Assembly (NCBI GenBank): GCA_030424595.1
Contig: JAUHWG010000035.1
Span: forward strand, 32,682 to 96,681
Direction of reading: 5' to 3'
DNA: 64,000 bases
Origin: Polyangia bacterium
GTDB lineage: Bacteria; Myxococcota_A; Polyangia; Nannocystales; Nannocystaceae
Below the pieces are notes generated by a model. The model did no database searches and had not been told where the DNA came from. It worked only from the letters and a program-made list of their open reading frames with translations. Position 1 is the stretch's first letter. Each line of letters starts with the position of its first letter. The position numbers were made by a program, and so were the translations under genes. Positions 13,490 through 23,041 of this stretch are shown here, piece by piece.

Positions 13490-15040
13490 TCAAAGCTTGA
13501 TCTCGTCGATCACGCCGACCCAGCGGTCGGCGCCCATCTCACCCCGGGCGAAGCCGGCGATGAGCGTAAAGACGGCGTCGGAGAAGCCGCCTACGTTGAT
13601 GATGTCCGCCCGATCCGGGGCCTGGGTGGTCGCGTAGGGCTGAATGTCGATGCAGACCATCTTGGCCGCGGGGTTGCGCTTCTTGTAGAGGGCCCACTCC
13701 TTCATCACCCCGGTCCCGCTCCAGCGCGGCTGGTCGGAGATCCACGACTCGTTGTCGGAGACGAAGATCACGAGGTCTCCCTTGGCCTTGCGCCGGTTGA
13801 GCTCGCGCAGCGGGGCTGCGCACTGGGTCCCGCCCGAGGGCAGGCCGGCGAGGGTGCGGGCGTTGGTCATGACGCTGTCCGTAGACTTGAGCCGACAGCC
13901 CGAGACCCGATCGGAGAAGGGGATGACCTCGGCCCCCGGGTTGACCCGGAGGAGCGCCGCGCTGATCAACGCCGCGACGTCGATACAGCGGAGCGCGGAG
14001 CTGGCCCCCTTGCGGTGACCGGTGACCGGGCAGTGCATCGACCCCGAGATGTCGGGGAGGATGTAGACCTGGCCAGGGAGCTCCGGGACGTTACGCAGGG
14101 CGACGTCCATCGCCGCCTCGAGGGCGTCCTTGACCCGCTTGGGCACGTCCTTGCCGACCTGGCCCATGGCGACCATGAGCTGGTAGGGGAAGACCCGGGC
14201 GCGGCGCACCTCCGCCGGATCCGCCAGGCGCTCGGCGATCACGCGGATCATCGCGGGCTCGTCGAAGACGCCGTGGCGGGCGAAGGTGTTGAGGTTCATG
14301 CGGGTCATCTGCCAGCTGGCATCGCGGGCGATCGAGCGCCAGGCGGCGGCGTCGAGCTTGAGGCTGGTGAGGAGCTGAAATGAGACATTGGGGACCTCCT
14401 TCGAGCGTCCGGCCTTGTAGGCCTCGTAGTCGGCGACGCACGCCGGCAGGGCGGCGACGTCGTAGGGTCGGCTGAGCAGGTAGCCGTAGAGCGCTCGGCG
14501 CCCGGCGGTGCTCGGCTTGGGGTGGACCATCTTGATGATGTCGGCGAGCGACGGAGCATTGCCGACGCTGGCGCGGAAGAGGGCCGCATCGCTGCGCTGA
14601 TCGAGCCAGCGCTGGATCAGCCGCTTGGGCCGCGAGCCGAGGGAGCGGCGACCGGTCGCGCCGGAGCGGACGATCTGGACGAAGTTGCGGAGGAGCTTGC
14701 CGTTGTCGATCACGCGGTCGAAGACCCGCTCGCACAGGGCGCTGTCGCGGGCCGCGAGGACGGCGACGAGGAGCGCCGGCATGTCCTTCATGAGCCCGCG
14801 CTGACGGGAGTAGATCGCGGTCTTGGCGATGAACTCCGGGTCGATCTCGGCGCAGAAGCCCAGCACCTTGCCCAGCTGCTCCTCGGCGCCGGCGTAGAAG
14901 GTGCCGCTCAGGCAGCCGGTCGCGGCGTATTGGGCGAGCGCGAGCTTGGCCGGCAGCGCGTACGCCCGCCCGCCCGCCTCGTTGGCGGTGTCGGTGGCCG
15001 GGGTCGCGAGCTGGGTGCGAAAGAGCTGCTTGTTCGCCAT
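13490..15040 (-). CDS. rsr: Ro60/TROVE RNA-binding protein (Rsr)
   Basis: 516 residues, start ATG 15040 with an excellent ribosome binding site (AGGAGGA, six-base spacing). Residues about 15-320 are the HEAT-like TROVE ring: ALAQYAATGCLSGTFY, AIYSRQRGLMKDMPALLVAV, and QMTRMNLNTFARHGVFD. A C-terminal VWA-like domain begins near 325 with an intact MIDAS, DISGSMH, followed by ALLRVNPGAEVIPFSDRV and GGTQCAAPL. Ro60 proteins bind Y RNAs on the outer surface and 3' ends of misfolded RNAs in the ring. In Deinococcus the complex aids exonucleases in rRNA maturation and degradation under stress. Three Y RNA candidates follow on the same strand, which is strong context support. No rtcA/rtcB neighbour is present. 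Confidence 0.95.
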   Translation of the reverse strand: MANKQLFRTQLATPATDTANEAGGRAYALPAKLALAQYAATGCLSGTFYAGAEEQLGKVLGFCAEIDPEFIAKTAIYSRQRGLMKDMPALLVAVLAARDSALCERVFDRVIDNGKLLRNFVQIVRSGATGRRSLGSRPKRLIQRWLDQRSDAALFRASVGNAPSLADIIKMVHPKPSTAGRRALYGYLLSRPYDVAALPACVADYEAYKAGRSKEVPNVSFQLLTSLKLDAAAWRSIARDASWQMTRMNLNTFARHGVFDEPAMIRVIAERLADPAEVRRARVFPYQLMVAMGQVGKDVPKRVKDALEAAMDVALRNVPELPGQVYILPDISGSMHCPVTGHRKGASSALRCIDVAALISAALLRVNPGAEVIPFSDRVSGCRLKSTDSVMTNARTLAGLPSGGTQCAAPLRELNRRKAKGDLVIFVSDNESWISDQPRWSGTGVMKEWALYKKRNPAAKMVCIDIQPYATTQAPDRADIINVGGFSDAVFTLIAGFARGEMGADRWVGVIDEIKL

Positions 15041-15187
15041 CGTGATTCCTCCTGCATGCCGCCAGGGCGGCCGATGCCTGGGATAAGAGCAGGAGGCGGG
15101 CCAATACCGGTCTGGGGACCCTTAGAATCCTTGAAATGTGTTTAGAATCAATGGCTTAGGGGGCCTCTCGCGAGTTCGCCTGAGGGC

Positions 15188-15222
15188 CTGGTATGCGACA
15201 CAGTTACAATATTTGATACCAG
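15188..15222. promoter_or_regulatory. Inverted repeat in an AT-rich island upstream of rsr
   Basis: CTGGTAT (15188-15194) and ATACCAG (15216-15222) form a perfect inverted repeat separated by 21 bases, inside a markedly AT-rich stretch (about 15188-15240) in otherwise 70% GC DNA, about 150 bases upstream of the rsr start. It could be an operator or promoter region; no sigma consensus fits cleanly. Confidence 0.35.
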
Positions 15223-15289
15223 AATATACGTAATTAGATGGCGGTGGGGCGGTATCGCTCTCATCCTTGGTGGAGCGCCGGTCCTTGGC

Positions 15290-15678
15290 TAGGCGATCGG
15301 GGCCTTGACGATCGATCTTTGGGCGGCCGAGATTGCCGCCCATCCGGCGGTGCTCTACGAACCGACGCTTCAGCTCGGGGCCGTCGGCCGCGCGGGGCCG
15401 GTGGCGCTCCTGATCCTCGCCGTGGTTCTCCTCCCGCTAGTGCCTTCTCGATCGGGAGCGCTGTATTGCTCCTGATCAGGCCGTCAGTACTGTGGGCATT
15501 CCTCGGGCTCGTCGCCGCGGCTTGTCCGACGAGCGGGCTCTCCCCCGCCGGGGCGCTGCTGATCGCGGCGCTGCTCCTCGGCGTGGCGCTCTTTCGCCGC
15601 TTTCGCCGGAGACACCGCGAGTACATCGCCGCGCACCGGACCGAGGCGGGAGCAGACGGTCGACAAGGACCGCTGTAG
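15290..15678 (+). pseudogene. Possible frame-disrupted small membrane protein
   Basis: Two frames each look coding over half of this interval. From about 15293 one frame reads LTIDLWAAEIAAHPAVLYEP and then VALLILAVVLLPLVPS, stopping at 15475. Another frame takes over near 15450 and reads AVLLLIRPSVLWAFLGLVAA and a second hydrophobic helix, ending in RRFRRRHREYIAAHRTEAG at 15678. One frameshift around 15445-15465 would join them into a three-helix membrane protein. No ATG with a ribosome binding site starts the first part (TTG 15305 is possible). A decayed gene or a sequence error would both explain it. Confidence 0.35.
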
Positions 15679-15871
15679 CGCGCGCCGGCTCGCCGACGAT
15701 GGGGTGGAGCACCAGCGCTCGGATCGCCGAGCGCCGAGAATTCGGCGGCTGAGGAGCGCAGCTTCGCCCGCACACTCGCATATCGAGGTCGTGAGGGGCG
15801 CGGACGCCGAGGTCTACAACCGCGACGATATCGGGGACGCAAGGAGGCGCGCTTGTTAGTGTAGACCGCGT

Positions 15872-18800
15872 ATGGATGACGCGGAGCCCTCGCTCGAGGC
15901 GCCGATAGTTCCTGGCCTCGAGCTGAGCCGGGAGCTCGGTCGCGGTGGACGGAGCCGCGTCTTCCTGGCTCGCCGTGAGGGGCGTGAGTACGCGGTCAAG
16001 GTCGCCAGCGACCCGAACGACGAGCCCCTCCGCCGACGCTTCATGCGGGAGGCCGCCGCGCTCGCCTGTCTTCATCACCCGGCGATGCCGCAGATCTTCG
16101 CCGTCGGTGAGATCGACGGCGCCGCCTATACGGTGATGGAGAACATCGCCGGGACCAACCTCGAAGAGCTCCTCCGCGGCCAAGGTCCCCTCGATGAGGC
16201 GTCTACTCTGTCCTTGGCGATCGCGATCGCCCAGGGCCTGGACGCTGCTCACGCCTACGGTCTTATCCACCGCGACGTTAAGCCGGCGAACATCCTCGTC
16301 CCGCGCGGCGAGGGCGAGCGTGACAGCGTGGGTGCTCATCGCCCGCGCTTCGACGGGGCTCGCCTCATCGACTTCGACCTCGTGACCCGCGGTCACGCGG
16401 ACGATGCGGTCCCTGTCGACGCCCCGAGCGTGCTCCTCGGGACCCTCGCCTACTGTCCTCCAGAACAGTCGGGGATGCTGCACCGGCCGGTCGACGCGCG
16501 CTCTGACCTCTACGCTCTCGGCGTCGTGATGTACGAGTGCCTCGCAGGGCGCACACCCTTCGTCGCCGCCGAGGCTAACGAGCTCCTCCGCCTCCACGCG
16601 GTGGCCGAGCCGCCGCCCCTCGGGCTCAGCGCGCCCAAGAGTTCGCTGGCGATCAGGGCGATCATCGCCGCCCTCCTGGCGAAGGATCCGGATGAGCGCT
16701 ACGGGAGCGGCGCGTCCTTGGCCGCGGATCTCGAGCGACTCGGCGAGATCGAGGCGCATCTGCGCGGCGGAGGACAGCTCAAGATCCGCGGCGAGCGGAC
16801 GCTGCGGCGGCGCGGAGCCCTCGTCGGTCGCAGCCATGAGATCGTCCGTCTCAACCACTGGTGGGCCCGAGCCTGCTCCGGCGTGACGACGCTCGGCATC
16901 GTCCACGGCGAGGCCGGCCTCGGCAAGCGGCGACTGCTGACGAGCTGGCGGACTCAGGCGTCACCACGACCGACAGTGCTGATCGCCCGCAGCGAGCGAG
17001 GCCGCGCGATCGCCTTCGCCCCGCTGCGCGAGGCGCTCGAGCGCTGGCTCGACGATGTTCGCCGAGAGGGGGACGAAGGGGCTGCCAAGCTCGACGCTCT
17101 GCGGGGGCGCCTGGGCGACGAGCTCGCGTTCCTCGCGGGGTTCGCCCCCGCGTTCACGGGGATCCTGCCCGAGGCGCTCGCCGAGGCGCAGGCCGAGGAG
17201 CGCGAACCAGACGGCAGCGACGACGAGGCCTTCCTCAGCCGCATCGCCGAGCTGATCGACGCCTTCCTCGCGGCCATCGGCCCGACGATCATCTTCGCCG
17301 AGAACATCGAGTGGCTCGACGACGCCAGCGCCCAGGTGCTCCGTCGCCTCGCGATCGAGCATCCGCAGCGCCGTCTCCTGATCGTCGGGACTCAGCGGCC
17401 TGGTCGCGGCCACTCCCTCGCCGAGGTCAGCCGCTCGTTCGCTCCGGCGGAGCTCGACACGATCGAGCTCCACCCGCTCACGGCCGCGGACATTCAACGC
17501 TACGTCGAGCTTCACATCGACGCAGAGATCGATCCCTCGGTAGGTGAGGCGATCCTCGGGCGGACCGGCGGCAGCGCCGACGCGATCGTCGAGTATGTGC
17601 GGATGATGCTCGACGGCTGGGCCCTGCGCCCGAGCTGGGGCGGCTGGACCTTCGATCGCGAGCGCCTCGACGCGCTCGACTTGCCGACGAGCTTCGAGGC
17701 GGCCCTGCGCCGCCGCGTCGACGGCCTAGGGCGCGAGGAACATCAGCTCCTCGAGGCCGCGGCGATCGTAGGATCGCGGATCGATCCCGACCTCCTCGCC
17801 GAGGCGCTCGAGCTCGATCGGGGCGGCGTCGACCGGAGCCTCGCCCGCGCGGTCGAAGCCCATGTCCTCACGGACACCTCTGCGGGCCTCGCGTTCGTCC
17901 ACGACTACGTCCGCGAGCGCCTCGGCGAGGGCGTCGACGGGGAGAGCCGAGGGGAGCTCCATCGGCGGATAGCGACGGCGCTGGATCGCCGGCCAGGCGA
18001 GCGCTCCGAGGCGGAGATCTACGCGATCGCCTGGCACTACGCGGCCGCGACCTCGGCCCCGACCGAGCGGGTCGTCGACGCCTGTGTCCGCGCCGGGGCC
18101 CTCGCCGCCCAGGCCCACGCGACCGAGGACGCCTACACCTTCTACGAGGCGGCGAGGGCGAGCCTCGGTGAGGGGGAGGTGGTGATGGAATTGTCGCGCT
18201 CGCTCGGGCAGATCTGCCAGCGGACCGGCAGGACGGAGGCTGCGATCGTCCACTACCGTGCGGGGATTCGGGCTGCGTCCGCGGCGCTCGATCGCGCGGA
18301 GCTCCGCTCCTTCCTCTGCGAGACGTTCTCCAACGCCTTCCGCTTCGCGGAGTGCCGGACGGTCGCAGCGGCGGCCTTCGACGAGCTCGGGGTCGCTCCG
18401 CCGCGGGCGAGCCTGCGATCGTTGGCGACGACGATCGGAGCGCTCACAGGTCGGCGGTTTCGACGGATCAGCGGGCGCCCTTGGCGAGGGCGCGATCCTC
18501 AGAGCGGCCGTCGTCGGGCGACCATCCTCCGTCTGCTCAGCGCGATCAATTTCGCCGCGTACCTCGAGATCGACGGCGCAGTCGCGCTGCAGGCGGGGCT
18601 GCGCCAGTACGCGATCACTGACGGCGAGGAGGCGACCCGCGAGCAGGCGATCGGCACCCAAGCGGTCGCCTCGGTCTACGCGGTCCTCGGCCGCGAGAGG
18701 AGCTTCAAGAGGTTGACGAAGGAGGCTTTCAGCCAGGCTGAGTCCTCGGGCGATCGCTCGGCTGTCGCCCAGGTGCTCCTCAGTCGAGCCTTCGGCCTGG

Positions 18801-21388
18801 CGACCCTCGGCGATGACGCAGGCGCTGAACGTAGCGCCCGGCGCGGCCTCGAGATCGGCCGTCGCTGGCTTGGCCCGAGCATGTTCGCCAACGGCGCCCG
18901 AGTCCTCACCTTCAGCCTTCAGCATCAAGGTCGGGCGAGGGAGGCGCTCGAGGTCTGCCGCCTGGGCTACCGCCGCCTGCAGCTCGCGACCCGCGGCGAC
19001 AACGAGCTCCTCCCCCATATCCTCTTCTCCCTCCACGCTAGCGCCCACGGTACAGTCGGCGAATTTGATCGCGCCCGCGAGCTCCTAGACGAGGCCCGTG
19101 AGCGCCTCTCGTCCGTCGGCGACCACACGATCTTCAAGGGCACCCTCCTGTCCGCGGAATTGCGGCTAGCCGCCGACCTCGGGGGGGCAGACCCGAAGAT
19201 CCAGCCGCTCGTCCGCGAGCTCCTCGACCTCGAAGTCGACCCGTCGCGGCTGATGATCTACCACCGCGAGTGGTACTTCAACGCCGGGAGCGCTCTGATC
19301 CATCGGGCCTGGGCCGAAGATGGGGCCGTGCCTGAGACCGGTGAGCTCCTGGTCGAGCTCGGCGCTGTTCTCCAGCGGATCGCGACGGTGCCGATGCTCG
19401 CAGCTCAGCGCGCGGTCATCGACGCCGCCCGCTCGTTCTTCTTCGCCGAGGGGGCGGAGCTCCACCAGCGCCTCAACGCGATCGAAGCCTCGGCCCAGGA
19501 GCTCGACTGTCCGCTCGTCCTGAGCCAGGTCGCCTGGCTTCGCGCCCTCGTGGAGCGTCGCCGCGGCCGCGAGGGCGCGACCCGACGCGAGGCTGGGCGA
19601 GCGATCGCGATCGCCCAGGAGCACGGCAACCAAGCCTTCGTTCTCCTCCTTCGCCGCGACTTCGGCGGGCCTTCCTCGCCCTCTTCGGGGAGCCGGCGAA
19701 GTCTGTCCACCGCGACGATCTCACGGGACCAAGCGTCGCTGAGCATCCGCCTGCGTCGCCACTTCGACACGCTCCTCGCGGTCAGCCTCAGCTCGTCGCG
19801 CGCCCGCTCGTCGGAGCACCAGGCGGCGATGATCCTCGACGCGTTGATCGGCATGCTCGGGGCGGAGCGCGGCTTTCTCTTCCTCCGCGGTCACGAGAGC
19901 CCCGACTTCCAGTTCGCGGGCGGACGCGATGCGAGGGGCAACGCCTTGGAGACGCTCCTCGGCTACAGCCGGTCGATCATCGAGACCGTCTGGCGCGACG
20001 GCGTCGGTCAGGTCCTGAGCGCGAACGAGCAGGGGGTCGTCGCCGCCCATCAGAGCGTCGTCGCCCACGGTCTGCGCAGCGTGATCGCAGCGCCGCTGCT
20101 CCTCGGGGATCGTCGAATCGGGGTCGTCTGCCTCGACTCCCGCCTCGCCGCTGGCGTCTTCACCGACGACGACCTCGAGATCCTCCAGGCCGTCGCCAAC
20201 CATATCGCTCTGGCCCTTGAGACAGCAAGGGCGGTCGCCCTCGATCGAGAGCTCGCCGAGGCCGAGCGCCTGGCGGCGGCCCGCCTTGATCGCGCCGCCT
20301 CGGCCGTGGGCCTCGCCGTGGTGCTCGTCGACGTCGACGCTCGCCTGGTCCAGCACGGTGAGGCGCTGCACTCGATCGTCGGCGCCTGGTCGACGCCGCA
20401 GGCGTGGTGGGGGGCGGTCCGCGAGCAGCTTGAGCGGGGCGGCTGGCGCTTCGCGGCGATGGCAGGGCCGGGGGGACACTTCGCCGTCGACCTCGTGCGA
20501 CCCGACGGCGAGCGCCAGGTCTTCGAGCTGACGACGACCGGTGAGATCGAGGGGGAGGGCGCCGACGCCCGAGCCCTGATCCTGATCGCCGATGTAACCC
20601 CGCGCTTCCTCGGGCGCGAGCGACTCGAGCGGCTCAACCGCGAGCTCGCAGAGGCCCGCGATCAGGCCCTCGCGGCGAGCAGGACCAAGAGCGCCTTCTT
20701 GATGGCGATGAGCCATGAGCTGCGGACCCCGCTCAACGCGGTGATCGGCTACGATGAGCTGGTCCTCGACGAGCTCCAGGATCCCCAGCTGCGCGACTTC
20801 ACCGAGCGCTCGCTCCGCTCATCGCGGGGCCTGCTCGAGATGATCCAAGATGTCCTCGAGTATTCGAGCCTCGAGTCCGGGGACGCCCAGGCTGAGCGTC
20901 AGCGCTTCTCGATCGCAGCGTTCGTCAGCGAGCGTGTTGAAGTCCACCGCGCGGCCGCCGAGGCCCGCGGCGACAGCCTCAGGGCGGAGGTCGAGGGCGG
21001 CGACTTCGACCTCGTGAGCGACCGTGGGCGCCTCGGCATGCTCGTCGACAAGCTCCTCGCCAACGCGGTCAAGTTCACCGAGAACGGATCCGTCACCCTG
21101 CGCGCAGCCCGACTCCCCGCGGTCGATGGGTCACCGGATCGGGTCGAGATCGAGATCGCCGACACCGGCCAGGGCTTCGACGAGGCGAGCCGTGCGGCGC
21201 TCTTCGCCCCCTTTGTCCAGGCTGACACTTCGCCGACCCGCGTCCACGGCGGCGTTGGTCTCGGGCTAGCCCTCGTGCGCCAGCTGATCGCGCTCCTCGG
21301 CGGATCGATCCGTGTTGAGAGCGCGCCCGGTCGCGGGACGACCGTCATCCTCGAGCTCCCGCGTGTCGCCGACATGCCGGCGGAGTAG
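15872..21388 (+). CDS. Giant hybrid Ser/Thr kinase - ATPase/TPR - GAF - histidine kinase (1)
   Basis: 1838 residues. Domains in order: an N-terminal eukaryotic-type kinase (about 15-290) with G-loop LGRGGRSRV, Lys43, HRDVKPAN (133-140) and DFD instead of DFG (167-169); an AAA/STAND-like ATPase from about 312; a long TPR-like helical region; a GAF domain (about 1316-1455); a degenerate PAS-like part; HisKA with SHELRTPLNAVIGY (His about 1615); and HATPase with NAVKFTENG, DTGQGFDEA and GVGLGLALV. The ATPase P-loop reads GEAGLGKRR, lacking the usual Ser/Thr after Lys, so nucleotide hydrolysis is doubtful. No receiver domain is attached; the phosphate acceptor is unknown. No membrane span was seen. 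It resembles the protein at 39867-45116 throughout. Confidence 0.9.
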   Translation: MDDAEPSLEAPIVPGLELSRELGRGGRSRVFLARREGREYAVKVASDPNDEPLRRRFMREAAALACLHHPAMPQIFAVGEIDGAAYTVMENIAGTNLEELLRGQGPLDEASTLSLAIAIAQGLDAAHAYGLIHRDVKPANILVPRGEGERDSVGAHRPRFDGARLIDFDLVTRGHADDAVPVDAPSVLLGTLAYCPPEQSGMLHRPVDARSDLYALGVVMYECLAGRTPFVAAEANELLRLHAVAEPPPLGLSAPKSSLAIRAIIAALLAKDPDERYGSGASLAADLERLGEIEAHLRGGGQLKIRGERTLRRRGALVGRSHEIVRLNHWWARACSGVTTLGIVHGEAGLGKRRLLTSWRTQASPRPTVLIARSERGRAIAFAPLREALERWLDDVRREGDEGAAKLDALRGRLGDELAFLAGFAPAFTGILPEALAEAQAEEREPDGSDDEAFLSRIAELIDAFLAAIGPTIIFAENIEWLDDASAQVLRRLAIEHPQRRLLIVGTQRPGRGHSLAEVSRSFAPAELDTIELHPLTAADIQRYVELHIDAEIDPSVGEAILGRTGGSADAIVEYVRMMLDGWALRPSWGGWTFDRERLDALDLPTSFEAALRRRVDGLGREEHQLLEAAAIVGSRIDPDLLAEALELDRGGVDRSLARAVEAHVLTDTSAGLAFVHDYVRERLGEGVDGESRGELHRRIATALDRRPGERSEAEIYAIAWHYAAATSAPTERVVDACVRAGALAAQAHATEDAYTFYEAARASLGEGEVVMELSRSLGQICQRTGRTEAAIVHYRAGIRAASAALDRAELRSFLCETFSNAFRFAECRTVAAAAFDELGVAPPRASLRSLATTIGALTGRRFRRISGRPWRGRDPQSGRRRATILRLLSAINFAAYLEIDGAVALQAGLRQYAITDGEEATREQAIGTQAVASVYAVLGRERSFKRLTKEAFSQAESSGDRSAVAQVLLSRAFGLATLGDDAGAERSARRGLEIGRRWLGPSMFANGARVLTFSLQHQGRAREALEVCRLGYRRLQLATRGDNELLPHILFSLHASAHGTVGEFDRARELLDEARERLSSVGDHTIFKGTLLSAELRLAADLGGADPKIQPLVRELLDLEVDPSRLMIYHREWYFNAGSALIHRAWAEDGAVPETGELLVELGAVLQRIATVPMLAAQRAVIDAARSFFFAEGAELHQRLNAIEASAQELDCPLVLSQVAWLRALVERRRGREGATRREAGRAIAIAQEHGNQAFVLLLRRDFGGPSSPSSGSRRSLSTATISRDQASLSIRLRRHFDTLLAVSLSSSRARSSEHQAAMILDALIGMLGAERGFLFLRGHESPDFQFAGGRDARGNALETLLGYSRSIIETVWRDGVGQVLSANEQGVVAAHQSVVAHGLRSVIAAPLLLGDRRIGVVCLDSRLAAGVFTDDDLEILQAVANHIALALETARAVALDRELAEAERLAAARLDRAASAVGLAVVLVDVDARLVQHGEALHSIVGAWSTPQAWWGAVREQLERGGWRFAAMAGPGGHFAVDLVRPDGERQVFELTTTGEIEGEGADARALILIADVTPRFLGRERLERLNRELAEARDQALAASRTKSAFLMAMSHELRTPLNAVIGYDELVLDELQDPQLRDFTERSLRSSRGLLEMIQDVLEYSSLESGDAQAERQRFSIAAFVSERVEVHRAAAEARGDSLRAEVEGGDFDLVSDRGRLGMLVDKLLANAVKFTENGSVTLRAARLPAVDGSPDRVEIEIADTGQGFDEASRAALFAPFVQADTSPTRVHGGVGLGLALVRQLIALLGGSIRVESAPGRGTTVILELPRVADMPAE

Positions 21389-21657
21389 ACGTAGCTGGCC
21401 GGCTCGCGACCGCTGAGCGCAGGCCCCAGGCGAACACGCGGTCTTCCTCGTAGTCGAGCACTTGTGTCTTGGTCGTCCATCGGAGAGCGGTCCATCGGAG
21501 AGCGGCGCGGCGGCGCGGCGGCGCTTAAGGCCGGTGTCCACTCGGGCCAACGGGCGATCTCTTTGAAGGCTACGAACACCTCTGTGACGGGCGCATCTAG
21601 CTCGCTTGTCCGATCAACGCTGTCGACGTGGAGAATCGCCAGTCGGGTCCGCGGGGC

Positions 21658-22605
21658 TCAGCTCCCGAGCAGCTCGGCGGCGCGTCGCGGGCGTGGGCGC
21701 TCCGCTGCGCGCGAGAGCGCGTCCAGGACCGGGGTCGCGACGCCGACGCGGCGGCCGAGCGCGGCCATGGCCCCCTCGATCCAGGGGGTCTCGAGGGGTC
21801 TTCCTCGGGCTCGGCTCTGCCAGGTGGAGCCGCCGGGGCGGTGCTCACCGTCGATCGTCGCGGCGCCGACGGCCTTGGTCCGCTCTAGCAGCTCGCGCTG
21901 GCTGACGTGGTCGAGGCCGGCGGCGCCGAGCACCTGCTCGCCCTCCGCGCGGGCGGCCAGGGCGACGCTGTGCCAGTCGTCGGTGATGAGCGCCTGGGCT
22001 GCGCCGCCCAGGTTCGTGATCCACTTGGCGAGCTTCCACGGGCGGATGTCGCGGCGGGGGAGAGCGTCGAAGCCGGCGCGGCGGAGGTGGTCGCAGAGGG
22101 CGTCGATCCAGGGCGCGTCCCCGGAGGGATAGAGGCCAACGTCGAGCACGGCCGGGCAGGGCGCGCCGTAGATCCTCACCTCGCCGGGGATGAGGTGGAC
22201 CGCAGGGATCCAGACGAGCATCGACGCGACGCTGTGGAAGCGCTGTGCCGCCCAGCGCTCACCGTCGACGCCGTTGACGGCGCAGACGATCGGCAGGGTC
22301 GGGCCGGCGAGGGCGACGAGCTCGTCCATCGCCACCTCTGCGTCCTGGAGCTTGGTCGCGAGGAGGGCGACGTCGCCGGGTCGAGGCGCGAGCGCGGAGA
22401 TCCGCGGGACCGACGGGATCGGCAGGCGCAGGCGCTGGGCGGGGGTCCGGAGGCTGAGGCCGTCGCGCCGGATCGCGGCGCCGTGGGGGCCGCGAGCGAC
22501 GAGGACGACCGGGAGCCCCGAGCTGTGGAGGAGCCCGCCGACCGCACCGCCGACCGCACCTGCACCGATGACCAGGAGGCGCTCTGGAGCGTTGTCGTCG
22601 GCCAT
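21658..22605 (-). CDS. panE: 2-dehydropantoate 2-reductase (ketopantoate reductase)
   Basis: 315 residues. The N-terminal Rossmann domain starts LLVIGAGAVGG with GxGxxG at 14-19, fitting NADPH binding. The ApbA/PanE C-terminal helical domain begins near RPWKLAKWITNLGGA, which contains the conserved catalytic Lys-Trp-x-Lys-type region. The enzyme reduces ketopantoate to pantoate in coenzyme A biosynthesis. Length is typical. No other pantothenate genes are nearby, so paralogues with other oxo-acid substrates cannot be excluded. The gene stands alone on the minus strand after the giant kinase gene. Confidence 0.85.
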   Translation of the reverse strand: MADDNAPERLLVIGAGAVGGAVGGLLHSSGLPVVLVARGPHGAAIRRDGLSLRTPAQRLRLPIPSVPRISALAPRPGDVALLATKLQDAEVAMDELVALAGPTLPIVCAVNGVDGERWAAQRFHSVASMLVWIPAVHLIPGEVRIYGAPCPAVLDVGLYPSGDAPWIDALCDHLRRAGFDALPRRDIRPWKLAKWITNLGGAAQALITDDWHSVALAARAEGEQVLGAAGLDHVSQRELLERTKAVGAATIDGEHRPGGSTWQSRARGRPLETPWIEGAMAALGRRVGVATPVLDALSRAAERPRPRRAAELLGS

Positions 22606-23041
22606 GGTGAGGAGCTCGAAGGGTCGATCGCGTCGGGTGTTGGTCGCTGTCGTTGTCGGTCTGGCCCGCCCCCGAGCGACGCAGTGGGCGGAGCTCAGGA
22701 GCTTCGCCGCTCGCTCAGAGTAGCCCCTTCTACACGCTGCTATCGGTCGGCGTCATCGCTCTCGTCGAGCGAGGCCGGGAGCTCCTGGAGGTGTCGGCGT
22801 TGATCGGGTCGGGCTCGGCGCATGGCCGTGCGCAGCTTGGACCATGTGCGTCACGCCTCCGCGGCACCTCAGCTTCACGCCCAACGTGCGCTCGGTTGTG
22901 AGCGGGATGTCCTGCAAAGTGGACATAGGAGAGTTTCACTATCATCTCGCCGCTGCGGACCGTTGCAGTGTTTCGCCCAAAATCGCCATTGAGCGCCCGC
23001 TTACGATATCTCTCGGTGGGGCTACCCCGTACACTCCGGCA
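22606..23041. other. 436-bp spacer containing a HEAT-gene fragment
   Basis: Apart from the duplicated 3' fragment at 22740-22835 (listed separately) and a short lower-GC stretch near 22905-22990 upstream of the next gene, which may hold its promoter, nothing is supported here. Confidence 0.5.
22740..22835 (-). pseudogene. Duplicated 3' fragment of the HEAT-repeat gene
   Basis: On the minus strand this encodes LRTAMRRARPDQRRHLQE, then ASLDESDDADR and a stop. It matches the C-terminus of the protein ending at 24029 (LRTAMHRARPDHRRRLQE, then ATLDESAEADR). Similarity stops abruptly at both edges, so this is a remnant with no start or upstream coding part. Confidence 0.75.

Noticed and set aside
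15180..15245. A sigma-54 promoter upstream of rsr (TGGTAT...TTGTA), as known for the rsr/rtc operon of enteric bacteria
   Set aside because: The spacing between the two elements is one base too long and neither element matches the consensus well.
22844..23041. N-terminal extension of the exported protein at 23042
   Set aside because: The added residues are not signal-like or conserved-looking, and the frame begins inside or beside the HEAT-gene remnant.
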